Source of the DNA: CAZZNQ01 sp964655775
GTDB taxonomy: Bacteria; Planctomycetota; Brocadiia; SM23-32
NCBI GenBank assembly: GCA_964655775.1
Contig: CAZZNQ010000055.1
Span: forward strand, 1-27,345
Length of the DNA stretch: 27,345 bases
Direction: 5' to 3'
Shown here: one piece after another, positions 8,566 through 15,601 of the stretch
How positions within the stretch are numbered: position 1 is the first letter of the stretch
Layout of the letters: every line of letters begins with the position of its first letter
Notes under the pieces: generated by a model
Database searches by the model: none
What the model saw: the letters and a program-made list of their open reading frames with translations, nothing else
Told to the model about the DNA's origin: nothing
Made by a program: the position numbers and the translations under genes

Positions 8566-8667
8566 GTGACTCTCCCGCGATAGCGTAGGCCACCAGAATC
8601 GTCCCGCCGGCGACGGAGCCTATGATTCTTCATGTTATCCCGACTCTCGGCCGGAATGCAGAGCATA

Positions 8668-8689
8668 CATGGCGAGCGTACTCGCCATG
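8668..8689. repeat. Perfect 9-bp inverted repeat in the divergent intergenic region
   Basis: CATGGCGAG, a four-base spacer CGTA, then CTCGCCATG form a perfect dyad between the leftward glycan operon (starting at 8565) and the rightward nei operon. GAG and CTC flank it and could extend the stem past a small bulge. It may be an operator shared by both units or a stem-loop; the sequence alone does not decide. I see no small gene in 8566-8819. Confidence 0.6.
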
Positions 8690-8750
8690 CTCCGGGTGCG
8701 CATCTCCCAGTATTCTACTCATCGCCGCTCGATACTCCAAGGTCGGTGAC

Positions 8751-8779
8751 TTGACGAGCGTCGCCGCATGGAAGATAGT
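8751..8779 (+). promoter_or_regulatory. Candidate sigma-70 promoter for the nei-photolyase operon
   Basis: TTGACG (8751-8756) and GATAGT (8774-8779) are separated by 17 bases, matching five of six and four of six consensus positions. A start point near 8786 would leave a short leader to the nei ATG at 8820. It lies about 60 bases downstream of the dyad at 8668-8689. Confidence 0.5.
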
Positions 8780-8806
8780 GGTCTTCGGACCTCGGCGGCC
8801 GATGGT

Positions 8807-8811
8807 GGAGG
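8807..8811 (+). promoter_or_regulatory. Ribosome binding site that fixes the nei start
   Basis: GGAGG lies eight bases before the ATG at 8820. It supports the start MAEGP over an in-frame ATG at 8802, which would add six residues and bury the N-terminus that this enzyme family needs free. Confidence 0.7.
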
Positions 8812-8819
8812 ACGTGAAG

Positions 8820-9581
8820 ATGGCCGAAGGACCGGTTGTGCACTATTACGCGGAACAACTGGGAGTGGCCCTGGAGGGGCACCCGGTCCGGGTCCAGTTC
8901 GGTGTAAGTCGACTCAAGCCGCTCGAACCCCTTTTCGACGGTGTCTGTGTCGATCGCGTTGAGGCCCACGGGAAGCAGTTCCGCATACACTTCCCCGACG
9001 GCAACCTGCTGCTGGTTCACCTGCTGATGTGGGGCAGTTGGCGCATCTACCGCTCGGGCGCCGAGTGGGACAAGCCGGCCGACCTCGCGCGCGTCGTTCT
9101 CCGCACCAAAGACCATGAGGCAGTGGCCTTCTCCGCGCCCATCGTCCAGGTCATGACCGAAGATGAACTAGCCGAGAACCCGCGCTGGAGCAACCTGGGC
9201 CCCGATCCGCTGCGCGAGGATTTCTCGGCCGACGAGTTCTGGCGTCGACTGGACGCCCGACCCGGCCGCCGGATCGGCGAAGCCATACTCGATCAGTCCG
9301 TTCTTGCGGGCGTCGGCAACATCCTGCGGAACGAGATTCTGTTTCGTTCTCACATCCGGCCGGCCGCGCGCGTGCGTGAACTCTCGAACAGCCAAAGGGC
9401 GGATCTGCTACACTGGACGCTGGAGCTGTGCGAACGCTGGCTGAACGACATCCACCACCAGCGCGACTGGATACGCGTCTACCGCCGCGCAGGCAGGCCG
9501 TGTCCGCGCTGCGGCACCAGCATCGAGTTCTCCCGGCAAGGCGGCAGAATCACTTACACTTGCCCGAAGTGCCAGTCATGA
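8820..9581 (+). CDS. nei: Nei-type (Fpg/Nei family) DNA glycosylase with Ala replacing the N-terminal Pro
   Basis: This 253-residue enzyme belongs to the Fpg/Nei family, which excises oxidised bases and nicks the abasic site. The beginning MAEGP keeps Glu3 but has Ala where the family has Pro2, the Schiff-base nucleophile after Met removal. Lys52 (in HGKQF) matches the conserved lysine of Nei. The central part (MWGSWRIY, SAPIVQVMTEDEL, GPDPL) is closer to E. coli Nei than to Fpg. The helix-two-turn-helix is LDQSVLAGVGNILRNEIL (158-175), and the zinc finger has Cys228, Cys231, Cys248 and Cys251, with Arg243 in GGRITYTCPKC. The stop overlaps the photolyase start (ATGA), so the two are coupled. 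An N-terminal Ala could still supply a primary amine, as Val does in NEIL3, but the activity needs testing. Confidence 0.88.
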   Translation: MAEGPVVHYYAEQLGVALEGHPVRVQFGVSRLKPLEPLFDGVCVDRVEAHGKQFRIHFPDGNLLLVHLLMWGSWRIYRSGAEWDKPADLARVVLRTKDHEAVAFSAPIVQVMTEDELAENPRWSNLGPDPLREDFSADEFWRRLDARPGRRIGEAILDQSVLAGVGNILRNEILFRSHIRPAARVRELSNSQRADLLHWTLELCERWLNDIHHQRDWIRVYRRAGRPCPRCGTSIEFSRQGGRITYTCPKCQS

Positions 9582-10957
9582 TCCAAGACGAGCGCGTCCA
9601 GGAATTGACGGAGGGCGCCCCGAGCAAGGGCCGTTACGTGCTCTACTGGATGCAACAGTCGCAACGGGCGCGATGCAACCATGCGCTGGAGTACGCCGTC
9701 CGGCGGGCCAACGAAATCGGTCTGCCGCTGGTGGTCGTTTTCGGCGTCACACAGCGCTTTCCGGAGGCCGGCCTGCGGCACTACGCGTTTATGTTGGAAG
9801 GGCTTCAGGAGACGACCCGGGCGCTTGCGGATCGTGGCATCCGGCTGGCTGTGCTGCTTCAGCCGCCGGTGGAGGCGGCGCTCGATATGGCGTCGGATGC
9901 GGCGCTTCTCGTCTGCGATCGGGGCTACCTGCGGGTGCAGCGCCGATGGCGGGAGCGTGTCCGGCAGAAGGCGCCGTGCCCTGTAGTCCAGGTCGAGGGC
10001 GACGTGGTGGTACCTGTGGATACGGCGTCCGACAAGGAGGAATACGCCGCCAGAACGTTTCGTCCCAAGATCCGCGGCGCGCTGGAGCGGTTCCTGGTGC
10101 CCCTGGAGGAGACGCCCCTCGAACGCGATTCTCTCGGGGTGGACTTGCCGACGGAGTTGCCGGGACGTACCGAATCGCTTCTGGAGCGCATGCGCATCAA
10201 CCGCGACGTGCCGCGTACCGGGCGGTTCTGCGGCGGGACATCGGCCGCACTGGAGCTCCTGGGTCGATTCGTCGCAGAGAAGCTGCAGCATTACGCCGAT
10301 GAGCGAAACGATCCCGCGCATGACTACGTCTCGCACATGAGCGCCTACCTGCACTTCGGCCAGATGTCGCCGCTGGAAATCGCCCTGAGGGTGCGCGACG
10401 CCAACGGTGCGGACCGCAAAAACGTGGACGCTTACCTGGAAGAACTGATCGTGCGGCGCGAACTGAGCATGAACTTCTGTCGCTACAACTCCGAATACGA
10501 CGAGTTCGCGTGCCTTCCCGATTGGGCGCGGGAGACGCTGGAAGAGCATGTGTCCGATGACCGGCCCTACACTTACACGGCCGAGCAACTCGAGAAGGCC
10601 GAGACACATGACGAGTACTGGAACGCCGCGCAGCGGGAGATGGTCGCTACCGGCAAGATGCACGGTTACATGCGAATGTACTGGGGCAAGAAGATCCTCG
10701 AATGGACATCCCGTCCCCAGGACGCTTTCCGCGTGGCTTTGCGTCTCAATAACAAGTATGAGCTGGACGGGCGTGACCCGAACTCCTACGCCGGCGTTGC
10801 CTGGTGCTTCGGCAAGCACGACCGCCCCTGGACGAAGCGCGAGATCTTCGGCAGCGTGCGCTACATGAACGCGAACGGGCTGGAACGCAAGTTCGACATG
10901 GACGGCTACCTGCGACGCGTGGATTCCCTGGTTTCCGACACAGAGGACGGCAGATGA
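9578..10957 (+). CDS. phr: Class II CPD photolyase
   Basis: This 459-residue flavoprotein repairs cyclobutane pyrimidine dimers using blue or near-UV light and FAD. Class II hallmarks are clear: YWMQQSQRARCNHAL near the N-terminus, and the C-terminal FAD/DNA region KMHGYMRMYWGKKILEW, NNKYELDGRDPNSYAGVAWC and FGKHDRPW. The N-terminal alpha/beta antenna domain and helical FAD domain are both full length. I chose the ATG at 9578 because it overlaps the nei stop as ATGA; a longer open frame upstream encodes out-of-family sequence inside nei. The next gene again overlaps by ATGA, so nei, phr and the DUF523 gene form one coupled unit. Sites are consistent with an active enzyme. Confidence 0.95.
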   Translation: MIQDERVQELTEGAPSKGRYVLYWMQQSQRARCNHALEYAVRRANEIGLPLVVVFGVTQRFPEAGLRHYAFMLEGLQETTRALADRGIRLAVLLQPPVEAALDMASDAALLVCDRGYLRVQRRWRERVRQKAPCPVVQVEGDVVVPVDTASDKEEYAARTFRPKIRGALERFLVPLEETPLERDSLGVDLPTELPGRTESLLERMRINRDVPRTGRFCGGTSAALELLGRFVAEKLQHYADERNDPAHDYVSHMSAYLHFGQMSPLEIALRVRDANGADRKNVDAYLEELIVRRELSMNFCRYNSEYDEFACLPDWARETLEEHVSDDRPYTYTAEQLEKAETHDEYWNAAQREMVATGKMHGYMRMYWGKKILEWTSRPQDAFRVALRLNNKYELDGRDPNSYAGVAWCFGKHDRPWTKREIFGSVRYMNANGLERKFDMDGYLRRVDSLVSDTEDGR

Positions 10958-11934
10958 CAGAGGACGGCGCACTGGAGAGCGAACAGAGCCCCAGACCGCG
11001 CGTTGGCATCAGCACGTGCCTGCTGGGTGAGCGGGTCCGGCATGACGGAGGGCACAAGCTGGATCATTTCCTCACCGACACCCTGGGCCAGTTCGTGGAC
11101 TGGGTGCCCGTGTGCCCGGAAGTGGAGTGCGGCCTGCCCACGCCCCGCGAGGCGATGCGGCTGGTGGGCGATCGGGAAGATCCGCGACTGGTCACTTCGC
11201 GGACGGGCGAGGACATGACGGACAGGATGACGGAATGGGCGAGCAGGAGGCTGAGCGAACTCGAGGACGAGGACCTCAGCGGCTTCGTATTCAAGAGCGG
11301 CTCGCCCAGCTCCGGTATGGAGCGCGTCCGGGTGTACGACGCCAACGGCGTGCCCAGCAAGATCGGTTCGGGTATCTTCGCCGCTGCGTTCATGAAGCGT
11401 TTCCCGCTGCTTCCGGTGGAGGACGATGGGCGCCTCCACGACCCTGGCCTGAGGGAAAACTTCATCGAAAGGGTCTTCTGCCTGGCACGCTACCGCAGCT
11501 TCCGGAAGGCGGAGAGCAGCCTTGGCGGATTGGTCGAGTTTCACGCGCGACACAAGTTTCAGATCATGGCGCACAGCCGCAAGCACCTGACGCAGATGGG
11601 CCGGTTGGTCGCACGGGGGAAGGAAGTGCCGCTGCCAAAGTTGCTGCGCGAGTACGAGGGCCAGCTGCTGGATGCCCTTCGGCTGAAGGCTACGGTGCGC
11701 AAGAACGCGGACGTGCTGATGCATATGCTCGGCTACTTCAAGAAGCTGCTCACAGCCGACGAGAAGCAGGAGATGCTGGAGCTCATAGAGAGCTATCGCT
11801 CGGAACTGGTGCCTCTGGTGGTGCCGGTCGTGCTGATGCAGCATTACGTGCGCAAATACGAAGAGCCCTACCTTATGCGGCAGACGTACCTCAACCCACA
11901 TCCCGACGAGCTGAAGCTGCGCAACCACGCATAG
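10954..11934 (+). CDS. DUF523-DUF1722 fusion (TudS-like domain plus YbgA domain)
   Basis: This 326-residue protein fuses an N-terminal DUF523 domain, the family of the thiouracil desulfurase TudS, to a C-terminal DUF1722 (YbgA) domain. DUF523 shows VGISTCLLGERVRHDGGH (17-34) and VCPEVECGLPTPRE (53-66). The motif that normally reads SPSCG, whose cysteine is expected to help bind the iron-sulfur cluster, here reads SPSSG (117-121). DUF1722 covers about 190-326, with EFHARHKFQIMAHS, VLMHMLGYFKK and a terminal LKLRNHA matching E. coli YbgA in layout. The start overlaps the photolyase stop as ATGA, with GAGG seven bases before. In E. coli ybgA also adjoins photolyase, so the pairing recurs with an unrelated photolyase class. 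Function is not established; a link to sulfur-modified bases is only inferred. Confidence 0.88.
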   Translation: MTEDGALESEQSPRPRVGISTCLLGERVRHDGGHKLDHFLTDTLGQFVDWVPVCPEVECGLPTPREAMRLVGDREDPRLVTSRTGEDMTDRMTEWASRRLSELEDEDLSGFVFKSGSPSSGMERVRVYDANGVPSKIGSGIFAAAFMKRFPLLPVEDDGRLHDPGLRENFIERVFCLARYRSFRKAESSLGGLVEFHARHKFQIMAHSRKHLTQMGRLVARGKEVPLPKLLREYEGQLLDALRLKATVRKNADVLMHMLGYFKKLLTADEKQEMLELIESYRSELVPLVVPVVLMQHYVRKYEEPYLMRQTYLNPHPDELKLRNHA

Positions 11935-11966
11935 CGCCGCGGCGGGCACGTCACAAGGAGGAAGAG

Positions 11967-12431
11967 ATGGCAACACTGGAAGCCGGTGACAAGGCTCCGG
12001 CGTTCAACCTGATGGACCAGAACGGCGACAAGGTCAAGCTCAGCGACTACAAGGGCGGGAAGGTGCTCGTGTACTTCTATCCGAAGGCCGGCACCTCCGG
12101 CTGCACAACGCAGGCGTGCAGCGTGCGGGACGCGCTGCCGGAGCTTGGCGATCTGGACGTTGCGGCCGTTGGCATAAGTCCCGACGAACCCGAACAGCAG
12201 AAGAAGTTCGATGAGAAAAACGACCTCGGATTCCCGCTGCTCTCGGACCCGGACCACAAGGTCGCGGACGCCTACGGAGTATGGGCCGAGAAATCGATGT
12301 ACGGGAAGAAGTACATGGGCATCATCCGCTCCTCGTTCCTGGTTGACGAGAAGGGCAAGGTGGCTCGGGCCTGGTACAAGATCAGCCCGAAGAAGACCGT
12401 GCCCGAGGCCATGGCGGCCCTGGAGGCCTGA
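11967..12431 (+). CDS. bcp: Bcp/PrxQ-type thioredoxin-dependent peroxiredoxin
   Basis: This 154-residue cytoplasmic peroxiredoxin reduces hydrogen peroxide and organic peroxides with thioredoxin. The motif FYPKAGTSGCTTQAC (37-51) carries the peroxidatic Cys46 and the resolving Cys51 five residues later, as in Bcp/PrxQ. The variant AGTSG replaces the common DDTPG. The fold markers VAAVGISPDEPEQQKKF and FPLLSD follow in order. The start is decided by a perfect AAGGAGG five bases before ATG at 11967; the same frame is open much further upstream, but that part is antisense-like. It follows the DUF523 gene after 32 bases and may be transcribed with it, which would add peroxide defence to the repair operon. 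It ends only four bases from the oppositely oriented hydrogenase protease gene. Confidence 0.94.
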   Translation: MATLEAGDKAPAFNLMDQNGDKVKLSDYKGGKVLVYFYPKAGTSGCTTQACSVRDALPELGDLDVAAVGISPDEPEQQKKFDEKNDLGFPLLSDPDHKVADAYGVWAEKSMYGKKYMGIIRSSFLVDEKGKVARAWYKISPKKTVPEAMAALEA

Positions 12432-12435
12432 GGCA

Positions 12436-12876
12436 TCAGTCGCCGGAGAGCAGGGCCAGAAGTCTCTTGACTAGGTCCGGCAGACGGGCTTCCACTTCGG
12501 GGCTGAGCGCTTCGTCGAACGCGAAGGACGCAGCGCCGATGGAGAGGGCGTAGGCATCGGGGCAGCGACCATAGAGCGCACGTGCCATGCCCAGGACGGC
12601 CGCCGGCTCCAGCCTGTGGCCAAGATCGGGGGAACGCGGGTCACCGGGCTCGACCCGGATGCAGGAGAGCGCGCCCGGTTCGCAATCGCAGCGCGCGTCG
12701 ACGAAGATGACGGTGTCCGCGCGGCTGACCGGCTCGGCCATCTCGGGGGTGAGCTGGTGCGCGGATAGCGTGTCGACGCCGGTGCCTCGTTCCTCCAAGA
12801 GCTCGATCACGCGCGGTCCGAGTCCATCGTCACTGCGGAGGCGGTTTCCGTAGCCGATGACCAGCGCCCGGCCCAT
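12436..12876 (-). CDS. hoxW: [NiFe]-hydrogenase maturation endopeptidase (HoxW/HycI type)
   Basis: This 146-residue protease removes the C-terminal peptide of the hydrogenase large subunit after nickel insertion. It begins with the family signature VIGYGNRLRSDDGLGP (6-21). Metal-binding residues fit the HybD/HycI pattern: an acidic residue at Asp16 or Asp17, Asp60 (in VIFVDAR) and His87 (in LGHRLEP). The start is ATG at 12876, which overlaps the last base of the hoxH stop as TGATG; the longer open frame upstream lies inside hoxH. It is the last gene of the hox operon and should act on the 25-residue tail of HoxH. Length and motifs are normal. Confidence 0.93.
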   Translation of the reverse strand: MGRALVIGYGNRLRSDDGLGPRVIELLEERGTGVDTLSAHQLTPEMAEPVSRADTVIFVDARCDCEPGALSCIRVEPGDPRSPDLGHRLEPAAVLGMARALYGRCPDAYALSIGAASFAFDEALSPEVEARLPDLVKRLLALLSGD

Positions 12877-14306
12877 CAGTCGCGCCTCAACGAGTCGGCC
12901 AGCTTCCCTTCGGCGTCGTAGAGGTCGATCATCATCGGCATCTGACCCATGGCGTGCGTCGAGCAGCTCAGGCACGGATCGAAGGCCCGCACCAGCGCCT
13001 CGCAGCGGTTGAGCATGCCCTCGGTGAGCTGGCCGCCTTTGACGAAGCGCCGTGCCACCTGCAGGACGCCGGCGTTGATGGCCAGATTATTGTGTCCGGT
13101 GGCGATGATAAGGTTGGCCCACTCCATCAGACCCTCGTCATCGGCCTTGTAATGATGGATCAGGGTTCCGCGCGGCGCCTCGCTCACGCCGATGGCCTCA
13201 CGCGCGTTGGGTGCGGCGACGGAGCGAACGTGCGTGTCGAGGATGTCCGGCTCGTTCAGAAGTTGCTCGATGCGCTCCAGGGCGAAAACAATCTCGATCA
13301 GGCGGGCGTAGTGGTAGTGGAAGGAGCTCAGGATCGGTCCCGAGCCGCCCTCAAGCTGCCGGAAGCCTTCCAGCTCCTGGTCCGCGAGGGGGGTGCCGCA
13401 CTGGTCGATGATGTTGAGCCGTGCCAGCGGCCCCACGCGGTACATGCCTTCGGGATATCCGACCGGCCGATAATAGGGGAACTTCAGGTAGGTCCAGGGC
13501 TCGATGGCCTCGCCGATCACGTCCTGGTAGTCGGCCGGGTCCATCTTGTCCACCAGACGCTCGCCGGTGCTATCCACCACTCGGAGCTTCCCGTCGTAAT
13601 GCTCCAGGCCGCCGTCTTCGTTGACGAGGCCCACGAAAAGGCTGGGGAAGTTGCCGAAGGATTCGATCGCGTCCCGGTGGTCGTCCAGCATGCCCTTGTA
13701 GGCCTCAAGCGTGTTTCGGGCGATATCGAGCGCCTCGGGCAGGTCCTTCAGTATGGTGTCGCGAACCTCGGCCGAAAGCGGCTGATTCACTCCGCCGGCG
13801 ACCGTCCAGGCGGGGTGTATCTTCCGGCCGGCCAGGTGCTGTATGACCTCCTGTCCGAACTGTCTCAGGCGGATTCCCTGCCGAGCCAGCTCGGGATGCT
13901 CTTTAATGAGCCCGAAGATGTTCCGCTGCGCCGGATCGGCGTCCATGCCCAGCAGCAGGTCGGGCGAGGACAGATGGAAGAAGCTCAGCGCGTGGGACTG
14001 GGCGAGCTGGGCCAGGTTAAGGATGCGGCGTAGCTTCACCGCCGTCTCCGGAATACGCACGGCAAGCAGCCCGTCACACGCTTTGGACGACGCGATCAGG
14101 TGGCTGACGGGGCAGATGCCGCAGATGCGGGCGGTGATGGATGGCATCTCATGGAACGGCCGCCCCTGGCAGAACTTCTCGAAACCGCGGAACTGCGTCA
14201 CGTGGAAACGGCTCTCGGTCACCTCGCCCTGGTCGTCCAGGTGAAGGGTTATCTTGGCGTGCCCCTCGATGCGGCTGACGGGGCTTATGACTATCTCCCT
14301 GGCCAT
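12876..14306 (-). CDS. hoxH: NAD-linked [NiFe]-hydrogenase large subunit HoxH
   Basis: This 476-residue catalytic subunit holds the NiFe(CN)2CO site of a cytoplasmic bidirectional hydrogenase. The four nickel-binding cysteines are present: Cys62 and Cys65 in RICGICPVSH near the N-terminus, and Cys445 and Cys448 in DPCLSCSTH near the C-terminus. His451 marks the expected cleavage region, leaving a 25-residue tail beginning AMGQMPMM to be cut by the protease encoded next. The sequence pattern with the neighbouring diaphorase genes fits group 3d. The start is ATG at 14306; an in-frame ATG at 14375 would overlap hoxY by 56 bases and adds non-family sequence. It lies 13 bases after the hoxY stop and overlaps the protease gene by one base. 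Confidence 0.96.
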   Translation of the reverse strand: MAREIVISPVSRIEGHAKITLHLDDQGEVTESRFHVTQFRGFEKFCQGRPFHEMPSITARICGICPVSHLIASSKACDGLLAVRIPETAVKLRRILNLAQLAQSHALSFFHLSSPDLLLGMDADPAQRNIFGLIKEHPELARQGIRLRQFGQEVIQHLAGRKIHPAWTVAGGVNQPLSAEVRDTILKDLPEALDIARNTLEAYKGMLDDHRDAIESFGNFPSLFVGLVNEDGGLEHYDGKLRVVDSTGERLVDKMDPADYQDVIGEAIEPWTYLKFPYYRPVGYPEGMYRVGPLARLNIIDQCGTPLADQELEGFRQLEGGSGPILSSFHYHYARLIEIVFALERIEQLLNEPDILDTHVRSVAAPNAREAIGVSEAPRGTLIHHYKADDEGLMEWANLIIATGHNNLAINAGVLQVARRFVKGGQLTEGMLNRCEALVRAFDPCLSCSTHAMGQMPMMIDLYDAEGKLADSLRRD

Positions 14307-14319
14307 CTTGGGTTCCTCA

Positions 14320-14850
14320 TTATCCGAACTTCGTGCGGACTCCGCGACCGGGTATGCGTCCCTCCAGAAGTTCACCGAGTATGAACCCGATGAGCTGGGC
14401 GTCCGGAGGGCAGCCCTGGATGTACTCGTCCACCCGGATGATCTCGTGCACCGGATGCACTTTCGGCAGAAGGTGCGGGATATCCTCGTGGGGTATCTGT
14501 GGCTGGGCGTCGGCGTCCTGTACGTAGGCGAACTCCAGCACAGCTTCCCGCCCGAACTGGTTGCGCATGGAGGGCACGTTGCCCGTTACGGCGCAGTCGC
14601 CCATCGAGACGACGACCCTCGTGCGCTCGCGGATCTCCCGGACCATCTCCACGTCTTCGTCGGTGCTGACCGCGCCGGTGATCAGGAAGACGTCGAACTC
14701 GGGCGCCAGTTCCTTCGCGTCCACCAGCGGGCTGTAGAGCAGTTCGATCTTGTCCGCCAGCGGCACCAGTGCCGCGTCCAGGTCGAGCGTGGACATGTGG
14801 CAGCCGGAGCAGGCATCCAGCCAGATCGTTCCGAGCCGTGCCTTAGCCAT
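14320..14850 (-). CDS. hoxY: [NiFe]-hydrogenase small subunit HoxY
   Basis: This 176-residue electron-transfer subunit binds the single [4Fe-4S] cluster next to the NiFe site. The expected four cysteines are Cys14 and Cys17 in WLDACSGCHMS, Cys86 in VSMGDCAVTGN, and Cys147 in YIQGCPPDA. The protein is short, without the extra clusters or Tat signal of membrane uptake hydrogenases, as usual for HoxY. The start is ATG at 14850, eight bases inside the end of hoxU, with a GGAGGAG upstream. It pairs with HoxH to form the hydrogenase module of HoxEFUYH. Confidence 0.96.
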   Translation of the reverse strand: MAKARLGTIWLDACSGCHMSTLDLDAALVPLADKIELLYSPLVDAKELAPEFDVFLITGAVSTDEDVEMVREIRERTRVVVSMGDCAVTGNVPSMRNQFGREAVLEFAYVQDADAQPQIPHEDIPHLLPKVHPVHEIIRVDEYIQGCPPDAQLIGFILGELLEGRIPGRGVRTKFG

Positions 14851-15601
14851 TGTTCTCCTCCTCCCGCATGGTGGCCAGATAGGGAAGGAAGTCGCGTTCC
14901 TTCGCCATCTCGCCCACGCCCTTGCCCTTTTCGAACAGCGCACCGGTCGGGCAGACCTGCACGCACTTGCCGCAGTTGGTGCACGACTCCGAATCGCCCC
15001 ACGGCTGGTTCAGGTCGGTGATGACGCGCGTGTCGATGCCGCGGCCGTTCAGGTCCCAGGTGTGGGCGCCCTCTACCGCGTCGCAGACGCGCACGCATCT
15101 CTGGCAGAGCACGCAGCGATTGTGGTCCACGCCGAAGCGGTCATGCGTTGCGTCCACCTCCACGACGGGATCCATGTAGCGCCAGCGGATGTGGTCGATG
15201 CCCAGATCCATCGCCAGGCTCTGCAGTTCGCAGTGGCGGTTCGAGACACAGACCGAGCAGATATGGTTGCGTTCGACGAATATCAACTCGACGATCTTGC
15301 GGCGGTAGTCCTGCAGGCGCTTGGAGTTGGTGGTGACCTCCATCCCTTCCTCGATGAGCGTGACGCAGGCGGGCATCAGCTTGCGGCTGCCCTTCACCTC
15401 GACCACGCAGACCCGGCAGGACCCGATGGGCGCGAGGCCCTCAAGGCTGCAGAGCGTGGGGATGTGGATGCCGCTCTCCGTGGCCACCTCCAGGATGGTC
15501 TGGTCGTCGGTGCCGCTGACGTCCACACCGTCTATCTTCAGCGTCTTGACGTGGCGCGGCGCCCTGACTGGTCCACTCGGGCCGGCTCCGTGTGCTCTCA
15601 T
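14843..15601 (-). CDS. hoxU: Diaphorase subunit HoxU (NuoG-like iron-sulfur protein)
   Basis: This 252-residue protein wires electrons between HoxF and HoxY. Its clusters can be read in order: a [2Fe-2S] site (Cys51, Cys62, Cys65, Cys79), a NuoG-type His/Cys site (His113, Cys115, Cys118, Cys124 in RNHICSVCVSNRHCELQ), then two [4Fe-4S] sites (Cys163, 166, 169, 173 and Cys207, 210, 213, 217 in CTNCGKCVQVCP). It stops where NuoG proteins continue into a molybdopterin domain, which is typical of HoxU. The start is ATG at 15601, overlapping the hoxF stop as ATGA; a longer upstream frame lies inside hoxF. The first 17 residues are rich in Pro, Gly and Arg and look like an unstructured tail. Confidence 0.95.
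   Translation of the reverse strand: MRAHGAGPSGPVRAPRHVKTLKIDGVDVSGTDDQTILEVATESGIHIPTLCSLEGLAPIGSCRVCVVEVKGSRKLMPACVTLIEEGMEVTTNSKRLQDYRRKIVELIFVERNHICSVCVSNRHCELQSLAMDLGIDHIRWRYMDPVVEVDATHDRFGVDHNRCVLCQRCVRVCDAVEGAHTWDLNGRGIDTRVITDLNQPWGDSESCTNCGKCVQVCPTGALFEKGKGVGEMAKERDFLPYLATMREEENNG

Noticed and set aside
9554..10972. A 472-codon open frame on the minus strand across the photolyase gene
   Set aside because: It mirrors a strongly conserved photolyase and shows no family motif; high-GC coding sequence often leaves such antisense frames.
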